A DNA stretch of 64,000 bases. Origin: Gnetum montanum (taxonomy: Eukaryota; Streptophyta; Gnetopsida; Gnetales; Gnetaceae). Where the stretch lies: assembly GCA_015680685.1 (NCBI GenBank), contig MNCI01034697.1:797537-861536 (forward strand), read 5' to 3'. Under the pieces are notes generated by a model, which was not told the origin of the DNA, made no database searches, and saw only the letters and a list, made by a program, of their open reading frames with translations. Made by a program: the position numbers and the translations under genes. Shown here in pieces: positions 34,541 to 47,580 of this stretch. The number at the start of each line of letters is the position of its first letter. Position 1 is the first letter of the stretch.

Positions 34541-37500
34541 TAACCTTAATTTCACTATCTTGAAATGTTAAGGGTGTTGACTTCTCCTCCCTTGGTGAAG
34601 GAGGAATCATCACTACATGGATGGATTCCTCGTTAGCATGGATATCCTCACTAATGGGGATGGAAGTTAACATTTTGACTAGCACCTCATGATGTGTGGA
34701 GGAAGTTATGATTAGGTCATATCGGCTTAGAGTTGTGTTTTTTTGCTTGATCGATTACCTACCTTGGTCCATTGCACTAAGGAAGTTTTTATCATTGGCT
34801 GTGGACTTGTCGCCCTGGTTGTGCTTTAATTCCTCCATGCAATCCAAAATGAAAACTTCAATTTTAAGTTGTGGCTATTGTGGCTCTTCATTATTGTTTT
34901 GGTTTTGGGCTTTAGTATCCTCCTATGGATTGTTGGTTAAAGGAGTTGGGGAAGAGGAGGTTATGGGTATAGCCAAAATGAGAGTGGACCTTAGTGGATC
35001 AACTTCCTTTCATGCCTCCATTTGCTTGTTACCCTTGTTGTCAAGATTTTTCTTATGCTTCTTCCTTTGTCTGGCTGAAGTTTTTTGGTTGTCAGTCATT
35101 GGCTGTGATGAAGAGGCAATAGCTTTGGCCACCAGAGGGGATCATTATGTTGCTACTTTGGCTATGGTTGTTTGGGTTGTATTTGGTTAGGGAACCTTGA
35201 TGACAAAAAGGTTCCCTGTGAGGCATTCATGATGGTACTCTCACAATGAAGGGGGATTTTGAGCTATGGAAACCTAAAGAAGTCCTTTCATTATAGAGGG
35301 TTACTTGAATCACGACAAAGTTTCTTGCAAGTCTCTAATTGTCATCAATGTTGAATGCAGAGATAACATAAGGACTATCATTAGCATTTAATAGGTCTTT
35401 GTAGACCTACATCAACTGGTTTTATGGCCAAACTAGGTTGGAAACATCTAAGACTAGTTCCCCCCTATCTATCATCCTTTGTGGGTCATCTTTCATTACC
35501 TAAGAGGGATCTTTGGCTATTTCGCATAGTCACTCATGTTTCTTTTGAGTAGCTTTACTCATTTGTTCATGCTACATGCGTCCACTATTTAATAAGTTGG
35601 TCTAGCAACTTGGAAAGTTTTAATGGAAACATAGTGTATTTGGACTTGTCCTTCCTTTTGAAGTTAGGTCTACTTATTATCAATGGAGTGGCCCCAGAGG
35701 TTGATGGTTGGTTATTGTGGTTATTAGTGGGGGTCTTGGGTGGATTAACCTTTGGCCCTTAGGTTGTGGTCTTTGTTTCCTTGGTTACAATTGCTACAAT
35801 CATTTTGTTTTGTTTGCTTTTTTCTTTGTCTCTTTGAGTATGTTGGTTTTTATATGCTATATAGGCTAGATCATGACTACCCTCTATAGCATCCTCTATA
35901 TTTTTAGTTTGAGAGAATGCTTGGCTACGAAAACATGGATCAAGCTAGTAGAGTTTAAACTTAATCAAGTTATTAACTACTTCCACTTAAATATGTCTAA
36001 TAAGTTGGATTCACCTATAGGCTCTAGTATTTTATTCAGTAGTCCATTCTACCATTGAATGAATTTTTGCATAAGTTCTAAGGGCCCCTACTTGATCTTT
36101 ATGAGTTGGTCAAGCATTGTGTGAAGCTTCAAGTTATACTTGAAGTGGTTGAAAAACTTGACTACTAAGTCTTCCAAAGAGGATATGTATCCCCTAGGCA
36201 ATGCACGATACCAATCAAGTGCTTTCCCAGTCAAAGACATAGGGAAACCCCTCATGATGGTATGAGGCCATGGTTGTAAGAGTAAAAATTCAGATCAAAA
36301 GGTAATAAGTTGAGCATTAGGATCACCTTTTTCATCATATTTGCTAAATTGGAAAATAGGGACACTAGGAGGAAGTGTTAAGGGTGGGACTACAACACTT
36401 ATGGGATCATCCTAGTAGAAGTTCATAATCTTGAAAACTTGTGAAGTAGAGGCTTTAAGCCTCTTCAACTCCTCCATTAGGTCTTGGATCATCTAAAAGG
36501 CTTCATCTAGACCTTGTGGTGGCCCTGTTGGTTGCAAGATTTGTACATAGGATTGTGGTGTCTATTGTGAGGATTATGGCCTTGTTATGGGTTTCATGAC
36601 AAAAGGAAAAGATTGCGTTATGGTTTTGGCTTGTGGGACAAACAAAGAAAAGAATGTTTGTGCCAATACTTGAGGCATAAACAGGACAAAGGGGGTGTGT
36701 GATCCCTGTGTTTCTTGGGCTTTCATTGTGGGCCCCATGTGAGTAGTTAACAGATTTGTGGTGGTAAAAATCATCATTGATGGTTTAATATATTGAGACC
36801 ATGTTGTAAATGGCATTGATGTGTTATAGTTTATTATTTGTGGAATTGGCTAAGTTCGATGTGTGCCTATAATTAATGTGTGATCCACTATAGTAGGGTA
36901 GGAAGGGGTAGAAGATGGTGGCATTATGCCCATGGAGAAAATAAAAGCATTAGAGGAAGGTGTTGTGACCTTATAGGATGCTTGTTGGAACAATCCTCCC
37001 AGGATGTTTTCACACTTAGATTCTACCTTAACTTCATCCTTCTCTTCCTGTTTTCCTCAAAACTATGCTTATCATCTTTCTCTTCCATGGTAATCAATTG
37101 GGCGAGGATGCTAGCATAGATGTTGTTAAGGTGAATTTGTTCATATGGGGAAGGGATGTAGTCCTTTCCACTCCTATGTATGAGCTCAAACTCTCTCTTG
37201 GCCTCTACTTCAATATGCAAAATTAGCATGCCTACCTATATTTTAACACAAATGAAGTTATAATGATCTTCATTTATAGCTACAAAATTAGGACTCTCCC
37301 CTCTAACTCTCAAAGATCACCTACACTCAATGATGGTAGGCTCTTTGGGGTCATAGACCCTCATGGCTTGTTGGCTATGATCTTCACTAGTGAGGGTGAT
37401 GGGTTATTTGGTGGACTATTGAAAAGACATTGGTATAGTGTTGATAATGGCTTAAAATACGCTATAAATGGTAAAATGGAAGTAGATTCTAGTGAATAGA
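34541..37500 (-). pseudogene. gag: Element C gag and gag-protease linker
   Basis: On the minus strand, an N-terminal block (YNFICVKI, REFELIHRSGKDYIP) at about 37260-37130 aligns with A and D gag starts. The capsid core lies at about 36440-35860: FYWDDPIS, LPPSVP, LLLQPWPHTIMRGFPMSLTG, LDWYRALPRG, FKYNLKLHTM and FIQWW. The zinc-knuckle region is largely lost. The proline-rich linker (35440-34541) has a FIVRVPS motif. There are many stops. The 35190-34696 stretch is open on the opposite strand only by chance. Confidence 0.75.
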
Positions 37501-38625
37501 GTTCAAAACATTTCAAAAGAGATAAAAACACCTGAAAAATGAGGCACTTACTATAATTAGTAAGTGGGGGATAAGGGGGGTTTCCCCCTTACCAAGAATG
37601 AAAAGTTGAAAATGTTGGTTTCAAGCCTCACCTAAGTTGGCCTCCCAATCGCCTCTACGCTAAGTATGGTAGGGGAGGAAAGAAGGGATGTGAGATAATG
37701 GAAATCTCACATCTTCTTATTTCACTGTTGGAGAGAGGAGGGTAAGAAGTTTAAAGGTTGAAATGGAAACCTAGCAATTTCCAAAGATGGTTTTGACAGG
37801 CTCCCAACTTTTATCATAAAGGAAGGAAAAGTAGGTTTGATTAGTGTGGAAACCAACATTAGTTTAGTGGAAAACAATGTGGTAACATAAATTAAATGGT
37901 TGTTAAGGCTTCCATGCTAGCTTTGCTCTAGAAATTCACAATAGATGTGAAATTTTAGCATCCAAACCACCTACAACTTCCACACCAAGGTTTTTGCTAC
38001 AAGGAAGTAAAGGCAGCATTGGATTCCTTAGGAGTTTTGGCTTCAAAAAACTAAAAGATGGCTTTCAAATTGCAAAGCTAGCAATAGAATAAAAGCAAAT
38101 CTAGTCATTAAGTTGATAACAAACCTCACCCACACTGGCCTCCCAACTACCTCCATGCTAGGAATCACAATAAAAAGGGGGAAAGAAGGGTGTGAGATGA
38201 TGGGAATCTCACACCTCCTATCTCAATGTTGATGAGGGGAAGGCTAAAAATCAAAGCAAAAAGTTGGTGTTTTTTCACTAAAACTAATTTTAGCTAGCTG
38301 CTAATTTTCTCAGCTTAGAAAAATGGGGGAAAGCCAACTTACGAAAGAGTTCAATCATCCACTTTAGAAACTAGAAAATAAAATTTTGGTAGTAAAAAGG
38401 AAAAAAATAAGGGAAAAGAGATATCAACACTAGCTTCAAGCTGTAAAGTTCACAGCAAGTGCTCTGAAAAGCCAAAACCCAACCACCTACAACTTTCACA
38501 CTGCAGTATTAATCACAAGGGGGGAAAGATTAGCATTGATTCTTCAAAGGTTTTGGCTACAAAAATAAGGAAAAGCTTGCAAATGGAAATGAAAAGAATA
38601 CATCTGGTCATAGAGTTTAGGAAAA
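37501..38625 (-). repeat. Element C leader with an imperfect 500-bp direct duplication
   Basis: The stretch starting 'GGCCTCCCAATCGCCTC' (37638) recurs as 'GGCCTCCCAACTACCTC' (38140). Each is followed by AAGAAGGG-TGTGAGATGATG and TCTCACA...CTC, and later by CCACCTACAACTT and GTTTTGGCT. It is non-coding. Confidence 0.65.
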
Positions 38626-38644
38626 GGCTCTCCTTCTAGCACCA
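38626..38644 (-). other. Primer binding site of element C
   Basis: The minus strand reads TGGTGCTAGAAGGAGAGCC, the same site as in A and D with one change. Confidence 0.75.
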
Positions 38645-38650
38645 AGAAAA

Positions 38651-40230
38651 ATTTTTGCGACTAAAAATCTCTGTCACTAAAAAAAACTAGAGATCCTTAG
38701 TGCAATAGTTCCTCAACCTCGAATCCCCAAGGCCTTAATAAGAAAAATGGGATTTGAGACATCTTGGCTAGTCTAGCAGATCAACCAAGGACTTATAGAA
38801 TGAAAAGAGTGGTGAACAAAATGCATAACTGATAGTAGATCTAAATAATTCATAGATAATAAACAAATGTATTTTGTACACAAAATCTAAAGCATAAAGA
38901 CTTTACTGAAAAAATAAAGAACAAGTTAGAGAAAATGTGTAAAAATAATGTTTGAATGAGTATCTAAAGGGGGATTCACTGGTGCAAGAGTTCAAAGCCC
39001 ATTGAAGCCAATGCAATCCACTCCATTATTCAAGTGCTAAGCCACTCCTGATGCTTTCGAGCCTTCCTTAACTACAACCTCAAATTTACAATGTTGGCTA
39101 TGATGGGGGTTGAGAAGTGTGAAAAATATAAGCTACTCAAATGCTCTAAGTTGGGAGTTGGAAATCCCAGGACTATAGTGTGAAGCCTAAATATTCACAA
39201 ATCCCAAAGGTGCTTATGAAGCCACAAGATCACAGGGTATCTACATTAGGTGCAAGAGAATACAAGTATGGAAGCTTGTAAAAGATCTCAAGTGCTTGAG
39301 AATGTCCAAGTGTAGAACTGTGAATAGTTTTTTTTGCAAAAGTATGTGTAATTGTCAAAGTGTTTGAATGCCAAAAGTTGCTAAATTGCCAAAGTGTTGA
39401 ACCATGTAAAAATTCTTGAACCTTGAGAAATTTTTTGAACTTGTAAATGGTGTTGGAGGTTGGTTTTTATAGGTTCTTTAGGCCATGAATGGGGCTACAA
39501 AATGGCTATGATTTTGCTACAAATTGGCTGTAAATTGGCTGCCAAATTTAGGTGAGATGGATGCCCAAATTTTGGAGGTTACTATACATAATGAATGTTT
39601 CCCCCCATGGCCATTCCATTTACTATAAATAGTAACCAAAGCACCCCTTCCATGATGGAGATGAATCTTCCACATTGAGCCCTCCACCATGCTTACTGAA
39701 GTGGCTAGTCAACATTTAAGTGCATGAATTTTTGCTTCTGTGACTTTCATTCTAGGGGATGCAATTTTCAACACTAGGTGAAGACTCCACATTGGGGGAA
39801 AACTTCCACACTAAGAAGGGAAAGTTTCCAGGCTATGCATGTGGTCTCCACACTAAAGGGGGAAAGTTTTCAAAACTCCCATCCTTCCACACTAGCGGTA
39901 GATAAGATTTACCCCCTTGCATGTTTTTCTAGCATAAAAAAGTGTATACCCCCCATAAAACCCATCAAATTGCCCTTTTTTCTTACATTCTGAAAGGCAT
40001 TTTTGACCCTTCCAAGCTCAAATATAGATATTAGTTTACTTTTTTCACTTGGGGAATGAGGCTTTGATCACTTATGATGTATTTTTTAGCTTCAAAAGTA
40101 TAAAGTATGTGAAATTTCCCATTGTGGGTTATAATTCTCATGTTTATAATGAAGTTTTTCCTCAAGTTTCATTGGGTGAAAGCTACATGATGAAGATTGG
40201 CTATAATATGCAAATTTTTGTGGTGTTTTA
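38651..40230 (-). repeat. 5' LTR of element C
   Basis: About 1.58 kb. The right end (plus strand CAAATTTTTGTGGTGTTTTA) is the family terminus TGAAACACCACAAAATTTG read backwards, with its TG decayed to TA. The inner end resembles A near 8366-8480. A TATA box is at 39464-39471 (minus). Short 'TTCCACACTA' units recur in U3 at 39780-39900. The inner boundary is uncertain by about 5 bp. Confidence 0.75.
39464..39471 (-). promoter_or_regulatory. TATA box of C 5' LTR
   Basis: The minus strand reads CCTATAAAAACC. Confidence 0.5.
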
Positions 40231-40445
40231 GCCATGACCTCAAGATTAGGAAAGTAAAGTTTCAACTAGGAGATGAGGTGCTCTACTTGAACCCCATGCA
40301 CGTGCCTCAACAAACAAAGTTTCAAATGTTATTGGAGGATCCTTACATTATCTATGAAATGTTTCCATCTATGGCCATGATGATTTACCACCTTGATAGC
40401 CCAAGTAAAAGATTCTTAGTTAATACCTAGCAACTCGAGCCTTTC
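40231..40445 (+). pseudogene. pol: Element G integrase, C-terminal fragment
   Basis: The reading DLKIRKVKFQLGDEVLYLNP, then QQTKFQMLLEDPYIIYEMFPS, aligns block for block with the integrase end of E (31390-31560). It stays open to a stop at 40428, so this fragment is better kept than E. It is the chromo-like/GPF-type C-terminal part. Codons upstream of 40231 belong to the C LTR. Confidence 0.75.
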
Positions 40446-42478
40446 CATGAACCCCAAGCAACTAGTGGAAATAATGCCTCAACCAATGGCCATGGATGCT
40501 TGTTCTTTCAAATCTCCCCCTTCCAACTTAGTCGTGGGGGGAGATGGCCATTCATGCTGATATTTTACAAAGTGGATCCTTCAGTTTTACCTTTTTGTTT
40601 TACACTTTCTTTAGTACATTTTCTATTTGCTTGGGTCTTTTACAATTTTTTCTATATTTTACTTTATTTGAATTTTTCTTATGTTTCTTTATTTTTCTTT
40701 ATTACCATTAGGACTTTGGTGCCAACTATAGCCACTCATTAATGGTGGTTTGAAACTTCATTAATTACTTGATTGCAAATGACTAGATTTCATTTTAGAA
40801 TTTTGATGTTTAATAATGGGACATTAGTTCTTCTCATAATCAAAGGTAGTGAGTCCACATCATCCACCACTACACACAACTCTATGATGTTTCCTTGCTT
40901 TGGAAATATGAGCTCCCTTCTTAAAAATAACTTATAACAAATTGGTGACCTTGGTACTTTCCAAACTTGGGATGAATTAAGTGGATGAGCAATGGTGTTA
41001 CTTCAAGGGGATTTTTCACTTTTGTACTTGCCTGCCATGAGTATTTCCATGGATTTCTCACCATTCCATCATTGACCAATAAATAGGAAGTAATGTTTTT
41101 ACATGGTGTGGTTCCCATTTGAAAACAAAAAAAAATAATGGAAATTCAAAACACACCCCTTAGACATAATAACAGGCTATAAGCACTAGTTATGGGGCTA
41201 GAAAGACATGTTACCCATGCCTGAAGGCACCCCTCTAACTAAGGCCCTTTTCACTTCTACTTCTCTTTTCTTCTTGCTTTGGAATCGTGTGTGATCTATG
41301 AGGATGTTCTTGTACCTTGGAGGGTGGAATGATCTTATGTATCAATGTGAAGTCACTGGAAGTGGATGATCTTGATTCAGACTAAGGAAAAAAGTTCTTA
41401 GGTCATATTAACCACATCTTCCACAAGGGACTTCATGTGACCAACATGTAGGACTCCATTCCATACTCTCTCTCATCCACCTATTCTTTCCATATACCAC
41501 CTCACTACCTCTTTTAAAAAATGTATTGATGAGTTCATTCAGTAAATAGTCAAAATGCTCTTATAATTTCTTTGGTGATTTGGTTTTTTTAACGATCCAC
41601 AACCATTAATCATCCTTGGGGTCCACGAACTTCTTGGTTTGAGGGCATGCAAGGGCACTAAAGGCATGAGCCTGCTATAGGGAGGACCCACTTGCATCAT
41701 CCATGGTTAGAATGGTTAAATTCTTTATACCTTAGCCATTTTTCTTTCAAACCTTACATTTTTCACCATGATACATCCAATTTTTTCATTCCTTGGCACA
41801 TAAATCTCCTAAGAAATCTCCATTCAACACGTATTTCTAGCCCTTTTGAAGCATTCATCCTCATTCTAGGCTTTTTTGGCTTCCTCTAGACTCCAATTTC
41901 ATACCAAAACTCCTTTTCCATACTTAGTTTTTAATGTTGAAAAATTTTGTTTTTCAACTACATCAAATGAGAATGCTTCGACACATCTCCATCAATGTAG
42001 CACAAAAACTCTACATATACACATCAACACTTAGAAAGTTTTCACATTTACCTTCAAATGCCAAGGGATTTTTTACCATTTTAAGAGCCCAGAGCCTTCC
42101 AAAGTTCATAACTTTCTAACTACTTATCCAAATCTACTAGTTCTTTGACCCTACAACTACTGAATGTGAGCTTTACATCATAGGGATCATAAACATATAA
42201 TTTTTGACAAAAAAATTTTCTAAATTTGTCTAACATCCACATGGTTTGACTAATAAAATAATATTAAATATCATTAATTCACTAAGTTAAACCTCACCAA
42301 CAAACTTGGATAGCCATTATAATTAAATAATATTAAAATAATTAATCTACCATGATCACAACAATCCTAACTATAACTAGCCTAAAGGGGACAAGGTATC
42401 AAACTGTTATAAGTTACACATAAAATGCTAATGCTTGGCCATGTTTGTGATCACAAATGATGCTAAAGAGAATACCAG
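40446..42478 (+). other. Element G non-coding region between integrase and extra ORF
   Basis: T-rich sequence, colinear with E 31640-33330. No domain, RNA gene or clear repeat was seen. Confidence 0.6.
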
Positions 42479-42573
42479 AAGGAGAAAAATCTAGACCACA
42501 AGAGAAGCAGCCACAAGGGGGAAGGGGCTAGCAACCACAATAGCCCCTAGAAGGACAGGAAAAAACATACATC

Positions 42574-45280
42574 ATGGGACCTCCTCGAGAGGAGCCTAAA
42601 GTGAAATCTATTCATCAAATTCCCACAACAAAGACAGGCTAGTCTAGGCAAGATGAGGCACCATGGCCTAGACAAAATTTGGAGGTCAACTTAACCAAGG
42701 CTTGCTTAAGACAAATTCATGCTAAGGAGGTTCAAAGTATGGTTCTCCAAGAATTTAACTTTTGTTCATCCTTCGACATGACACTAGAAGAGGTGAAGAC
42801 TGAATTGAAAGAATCTCCCATATGGCCTATCCTCACTTCTAGTGGGAAGTGGTACATGGAAGAGCCTTACCTCTTCTAGAATAATAGGTAAGAAGATACC
42901 ATTGTGAAGATGAAGGACATTAGTATGTCCTATTTGGTTGAGGTCATTGCAAAGGTCCTCGAGTTGCCCAACAATGAGGTAACTTTGGCAGAGATTTCCA
43001 TGCAAGAGAACCTAGACATAAAAAAGGAATGGATCTAATAGTGCTATGGAGTGGACTATAAGGAGTACAATGCACTCACCAAGGTAGAGAGGGTTTATTT
43101 CAAAATTACGGCCTACCACCTAAATCCAATAGTGAGGCCAAGTAAGATCATCACCTTCTTTACTTGTGCATGTGCTACTCTAAGTAGAAAATTTCAAGTC
43201 AACCTCCCATAGCTTATCTTCCTAGAAATGGAGAAAAGATTCAAGGATAATGAGCATGAAAGGAACATACTCCCATTCCTTTGCCTCATCAAAAAAATTT
43301 ATAGAAGGAAAGGGATAGCTCATTACACCAATGACACACTTGATCATGCTCCTACCACATCCTAGAAAGAGATGATGAAAGATAAAGTGTCCACCAAATT
43401 ACTTGAAGAGGAGTGGCCACCACCACCACCACCTACTTAAGAAATAATTCCAAAGGCTCATGTTGTAATTGAGTGCATGCAGAAGCTCCATGAGTAACTC
43501 TTGCAATAGCAACATGAAGGACCAAGTGATCGGAAACCTTTAGTTTACTAGCTAGCATTGAGTCATCATAATGAAGTCACCCATACCATTAGCTAGCTAG
43601 AGGAGATTGCACCATTGTTTTTCATGCAAAGAATGTAGGTGCTCACAAGATCAAATCCAAGTGCCTGAGAAGTGATGGCTTCCATCCCTAAATAACAACA
43701 ATTTCCAGAGATCTCTGGGAATGCTGCCACTTTCTCGATGTACCTAGAGGAAGTCAAGGATGCAACTATTTTGATCATGTAGCATCATCATGGATAGGAA
43801 ACAATAGTAGAGGTGATGGCCAATCATATAGAAGAAGTCTTGAACACTCCTATAACCATTGTGCCAAACATTACTGTACTCAAAGATGTGCAAGTGTCCA
43901 CAAGAGTAGGTAGTAAGAGGATAAGTGCAATCCAAAATAAGGAGGTGTTGGACTAATTGGTGGAAATTAAGCGACCACTTTTAGAGATCTTCAATCTCTA
44001 AAAAAACATCATTACTACCCAGTCAGAGCTACTGGAGACCAAGGGCAAGCTCCTCATCTCAAATGTCCAACTTGAGATAGCCATGACCAAAAATTGACAA
44101 TTGGCTGCCAAAGATGCAATATTGAGAAACCTCTTGGTTGATCCCACCATTCTTAGCAACACAATTACATGATATGAAGCTTTCTTGTAGCTTCAGAAAA
44201 AATCAAAGAGGTTAAGAATGCAAAGGAGGTGGTGGTCTTTGACATGTCCTTATTGGAGTCCATGGCCTTCAACACCGATAAGGACCTTTCCCAAGTCCAC
44301 AAGGAGAACCATGCTTTAACCAAGGACATACATCGCTTGTGAAATGTTGAAGCACAAAAGGATCAGATGGTTGAATTTGTATGAAAATGGTAGGAATAGC
44401 TTGTCAAGGTAAACATGAACTTGAGAAGGTTAGTAGTCAAAATTGAAATCTTCAATGAAGGGAGTTCATTCCCTTTGCCATAAAAGAGCCATTGACATAG
44501 CCTCGTAGAAGAATGAGGTCCTAAAATTCAAATGTGTAAAGAATCATTATAGGGACCAAGTTGTGCTCCTCAAGAAGGTGAATGAAAAAGAGATTCAACT
44601 AGTGAAGGCAAAAATAAATGAGGCCCTCCAACAACTCTAGCAGAGAGATGATGTGTAGCAACCAATCTTTGATGGATAAAATGCCTACAACAAAGTAGAA
44701 ATCTACTTGAAGGAGTTGTAGATTGAAGAGATGATGGAATACATAAAGCTTGCTAACTTCTGTTATGCAACCTTGGCAATGTTGATAGCAGGAAGGCTAC
44801 GATCAAAGCTAAAGAAATAGGTGACCAACTCATACCTCCTCTACGAGTTCAAGTTCAAGCATCATAAGGACACAAAGAAAAATCTAGAAATGGCTAACAC
44901 AAATCTTAAAGTTATCAAGAGCTAATTTACAAACCAAAAATTAGTTGCTAAGAACTTGGCCAAAAGGATTAAAGACTACCAAGAACTACAGAACCTTGTC
45001 AAAGTGTTCAATGTTTGTTAATGTCAAGGAATTTTTCCCTACAATGCCCTATCCATGGGATATTCCTGTACCAACCCACATTGGTAATGCTATGAACAAC
45101 CCATAAAGCATGGAGGAGAAGATGAAGACATTGTTGGATGCCTTTCATCTTTCACTAGAAGTAGAAGCTATAGAAAGATAGTTGCAACCATAGCCTCAAC
45201 CACCACTGCCACATGCACCAGAGGCTAGGCAAGGTCCTTCAACATCCTAGGAGCCTCCACCTCCTAGCATTGTTTGATCT
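42574..45280 (+). pseudogene. Element G extra ORF: plant-transposon-type domain plus coiled coil
   Basis: A probable Met at 42574 opens a reading with blocks SPIWPILTSSGKWYMEE (42810-42860), 'MKDISMSYLVEVIAKVLELPN' (42910-42975, shortened), VERVYFKITAYHLNP (43085-43130) and ILPFLCLIKKIYRRKG (43265-43315). The same blocks occur in F. A second part (43960-45010) has SELLETKGKLLISNVQLE, matching F SDLISTKGKLVLTEMRVEQ, followed by a long coiled-coil-like charged region. The C-terminus is proline-rich (near 45200). About fifteen stops are present. Function is unknown. The position corresponds to the env-like ORF of Athila. Confidence 0.7.
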
Positions 45281-45497
45281 TCCTTCATCTTTGACTATCA
45301 AAATATTTCCAACTGTCTAATTTTGCAAGGGTGTTCACTTTTGTTTTCTTGAACATCAATTTTTGTAATTATTGTAAATCCATACAATTGTGAACTTAGA
45401 GTCAATCAATGTTTCCATTACTTTGTGGTTCTATACCTTCCCAATTTTGTAAGAAGATCAATCCTACTTTTGTTCACTCGAGGATGAGTTTTCAGTC

Positions 45498-45510
45498 AAT
45501 CGTGGGGGTA
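45498..45510 (+). other. Polypurine tract of element G
   Basis: The sequence AATCGTGGGGGTA lies directly before the 3' LTR and is the E tract with changes. Confidence 0.75.
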
Positions 45511-46312
45511 TGATGAATCGTAAGCTAGGTTGCATTGATGCATCCATGTTGATGTAGTGCCTATCTTTGCCTATATAAATGCATGTACCCACTACATTTA
45601 TGTCAATAGCATAATGAAGTTTTTGCAATATCATTCTATAGGAGTTAGAATATTTTCTAAGTGTTTGCAGTAGGACTTCAACGATTGTATGGATCCTTAT
45701 TCAAGCATCAATGTACTTAAACACTTTGATGTGCCAAAAATAAAGATGAGATTCTTGAAATACCTTGCAGCACTCATAATAGCTTAATGTATACTTTAAT
45801 GCACTTGATTATTCATCCACTTTATACTCATGTTTTAATTAATTAATATGCTTTATTAATACACACAAGTACAACCACCTCAAGCATACCATTAATGCTT
45901 AGTAATCCCAAGAATGTTATTGCTTGGTTTATCTAGTAGCTTAACACTTGGTAACCCAGTAACATCATAATGATTTCAGGATGTGTATAGAAGGTGGGCT
46001 TGCATACTAATGTTAGGAAATAAACTAAGGCTTAGATAGTTACTCAGATTAGTACACAATTAATTACTTTATTTTCCACTTAGGATAATTAGAATAAAAT
46101 ATAAAAATTAATACAAATCATCTTCCTTTGCTCTTACTTAACCATACACTTGCACCTACACAAGTGAAGCCAAGAAGACAATGATCACATCCTTAGGTCA
46201 CTATCTTTACTAATGGCATTTGGAGAGCTAAAGTCCATGAAATTCAACTAGATCGCTAGTGCAATGTTTGTGATTCATTTGGTTGGACATATGGACTACT
46301 CACCACTCATCA
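45511..46312 (+). repeat. 3' LTR of element G
   Basis: 802 bp from TGATGAATCG to ACTCATCA, similar throughout to the E LTRs. A TATA box (TATATAAAT) is at 45572-45580. No partner is in the window. Confidence 0.8.
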
Positions 46313-46344
46313 ATAATTGTACCTTCCATCTCCATCATTGTGTT
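46313..46344. other. Short spacer between elements G and D
   Basis: 32 bp of unassigned sequence. Its last five bases, GTGTT, would be the left target duplication of D. The right copy is outside the window. Confidence 0.5.
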
Positions 46345-46463
46345 TGAAACACCACAAAATTCGGAGCTTAGTACTGGTTCGACCGGAAACAGGATCCTGG
46401 AACTCACGAATGACACCGGCTACACGATCGCAACACTTAGTTTTTGCTAAGTACATGGTGCCA

Positions 46464-46895
46464 GCGTATATACATTCAGCGTACACGCCCGGCATTCCAG
46501 CGTATACGTCCAGCGTACACGCCCGACATTCCAGCATATACGTCCAGCGTACACACCCGGCACTCTAGCGTATACGTCCAACGTACACGTCCGACACTCC
46601 AGCGTATACGCTTGGTTCTTCGGCGTACACGCCCAGGCACTGCAGATGCACACGCTCGACGACAGGATCTCCAATGACAGCATGAAGATAACACCGAAGA
46701 GCAAGGATTGAAGCAAGTGGCATCCTTCGGCGTATGCGCCCGGCGTGTACGCCCAGCATCCATCAGCGTATACGCCCGGCGTGTACGCCCAACATTCATT
46801 AGCGTATACGCCCAGCACTCCCAGTTCACGCCCAGCATTTTCAGCGTATACACCGACCTGATGCGGCGTATACACCCAGCGTATACACCCAGCAG
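46464..46895. repeat. Array of GCGTATACGC-type palindromes in the D 5' LTR
   Basis: About twenty units spaced roughly 17-20 bp, alternating CCAGCGTATACGTCC and AGCGTACACGCCCGGCATT. Exact GCGTATACGC occurs at 46602, 46766 and 46802. The first block has about two more double units than the 3' LTR. Confidence 0.85.
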
Positions 46896-46980
46896 TTGTA
46901 ACATTTTGTATATTTGTAAAGTGTATGTACCCGGTCAACGCGCCACGTGTCTCCCATCCTGAGTCTAGCGTAACAACCTG

Positions 46981-46987
46981 TATAAAA
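46981..46987 (+). promoter_or_regulatory. TATA box of D 5' LTR
   Basis: CTGTATAAAACCCCC, conserved at 63741-63747 in the other LTR, about 85 bp after the palindrome array. Confidence 0.75.
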
Positions 46988-47580
46988 CCCCCATTTTTCC
47001 ACTTCATCAAGACGGTTGGCAAAACCCCGGAGCACACCAGAGAACATTTACACTGCGCAAAAGAGCAGAAAACCTTCTTACGCTGGGAAGCCCTGCACGC
47101 CGCGGATCTAGTCTCTTACGCTCTGCTCACCTTGCAAACCGACGGAGTCACCTCTGTGTACGCCGGGGCTTTTTGTCCGCCTTGTGTTCCCACAACTGTG
47201 TTAGACCGGTGCACTGTACTCTGACTCTGTAATTCCATCGTTTCATTTGCTGCAAGTTCTTTTATAGTTTTACGTCAATTTGGCCCACGCCTCGTTTACG
47301 TCTGTTTACGCTCGCGCTTCGTTTGCATCTGTTTACGTTTCACGCTATTTTTGCTGTTTACGCCTGCACGTCGTTTACGCATAACCTAGCGTATAGCATT
47401 TTGCGTACGCACGGGAAAATCCTTGTCTAATCCGAGTGCGGACCACCCAAGGTACTCTGCCTCCGTTGCATTCCAGCTTGCCCTTAGGCGAAGGCAGGGT
47501 CTTCTGTACCCGTCCCGCGATCCCACGACCTCTATTTTCCCTTCCAGCCGGACACCGATGATTTCAGGTGGTACAGAAAT

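Larger units (their letters stand above)
14703..40230 (-). mobile_element. Element C: Tat-like gag-protease element, hit by B and E
   Basis: The minus-strand element is present here as 14703-15705 and 34541-40230, separated by element E. Joining the two parts at the GGGAT duplication restores the protease-linker order seen in A near 5110. From right to left it has a 5' LTR (to 40230), primer site, leader, gag, linker, protease and TTAAACT repeats. The 3' remainder lies beyond element B, outside the window. No RT or integrase is seen in the part present. The 5' LTR start (minus strand TAAAACACCACAAAAATTTG) is the diverged family terminus. On its right, element G sequence resumes at 40231. Confidence 0.75.
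40231..46312 (+). mobile_element. Element G: Athila-like element, 3' part
   Basis: This is the plus-strand remainder of an element into which C inserted. It starts abruptly inside the integrase C-terminus at 40231, exactly where the C LTR ends, then has a long non-coding stretch, an extra ORF, a polypurine tract and a 3' LTR. The 5' half would lie left of element B, outside the window. Non-coding parts and the LTR match E. It retains the extra ORF that E lost. If the nesting is right, it is the oldest element of the left cluster. Confidence 0.75.
46345..47575 (+). repeat. 5' LTR of element D
   Basis: 1231 bp, starting TGAAACACCACAAAATTCGG and ending GGTACA. It contains the palindrome array (46464-46895), a TATA box (46981) and a U5 rich in TTTACG/TACGC words. 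Long minus-strand readings through the array (for example 47037-46447) are by-products of the repeat and not genes. Confidence 0.9.

Noticed and set aside
34696-35190. 164-residue plus-strand reading in element C
   Set aside because: It is the opposite strand of the C gag-protease linker, whose minus-strand reading matches A and D.
46447-47037. 196-residue minus-strand reading through the D LTR, and similar ones at 63275-63797
   Set aside because: It is translation of the palindrome array and U3; the repeating 'VYAGRIRW'-type peptide follows from the DNA repeat, and other frames are also open.
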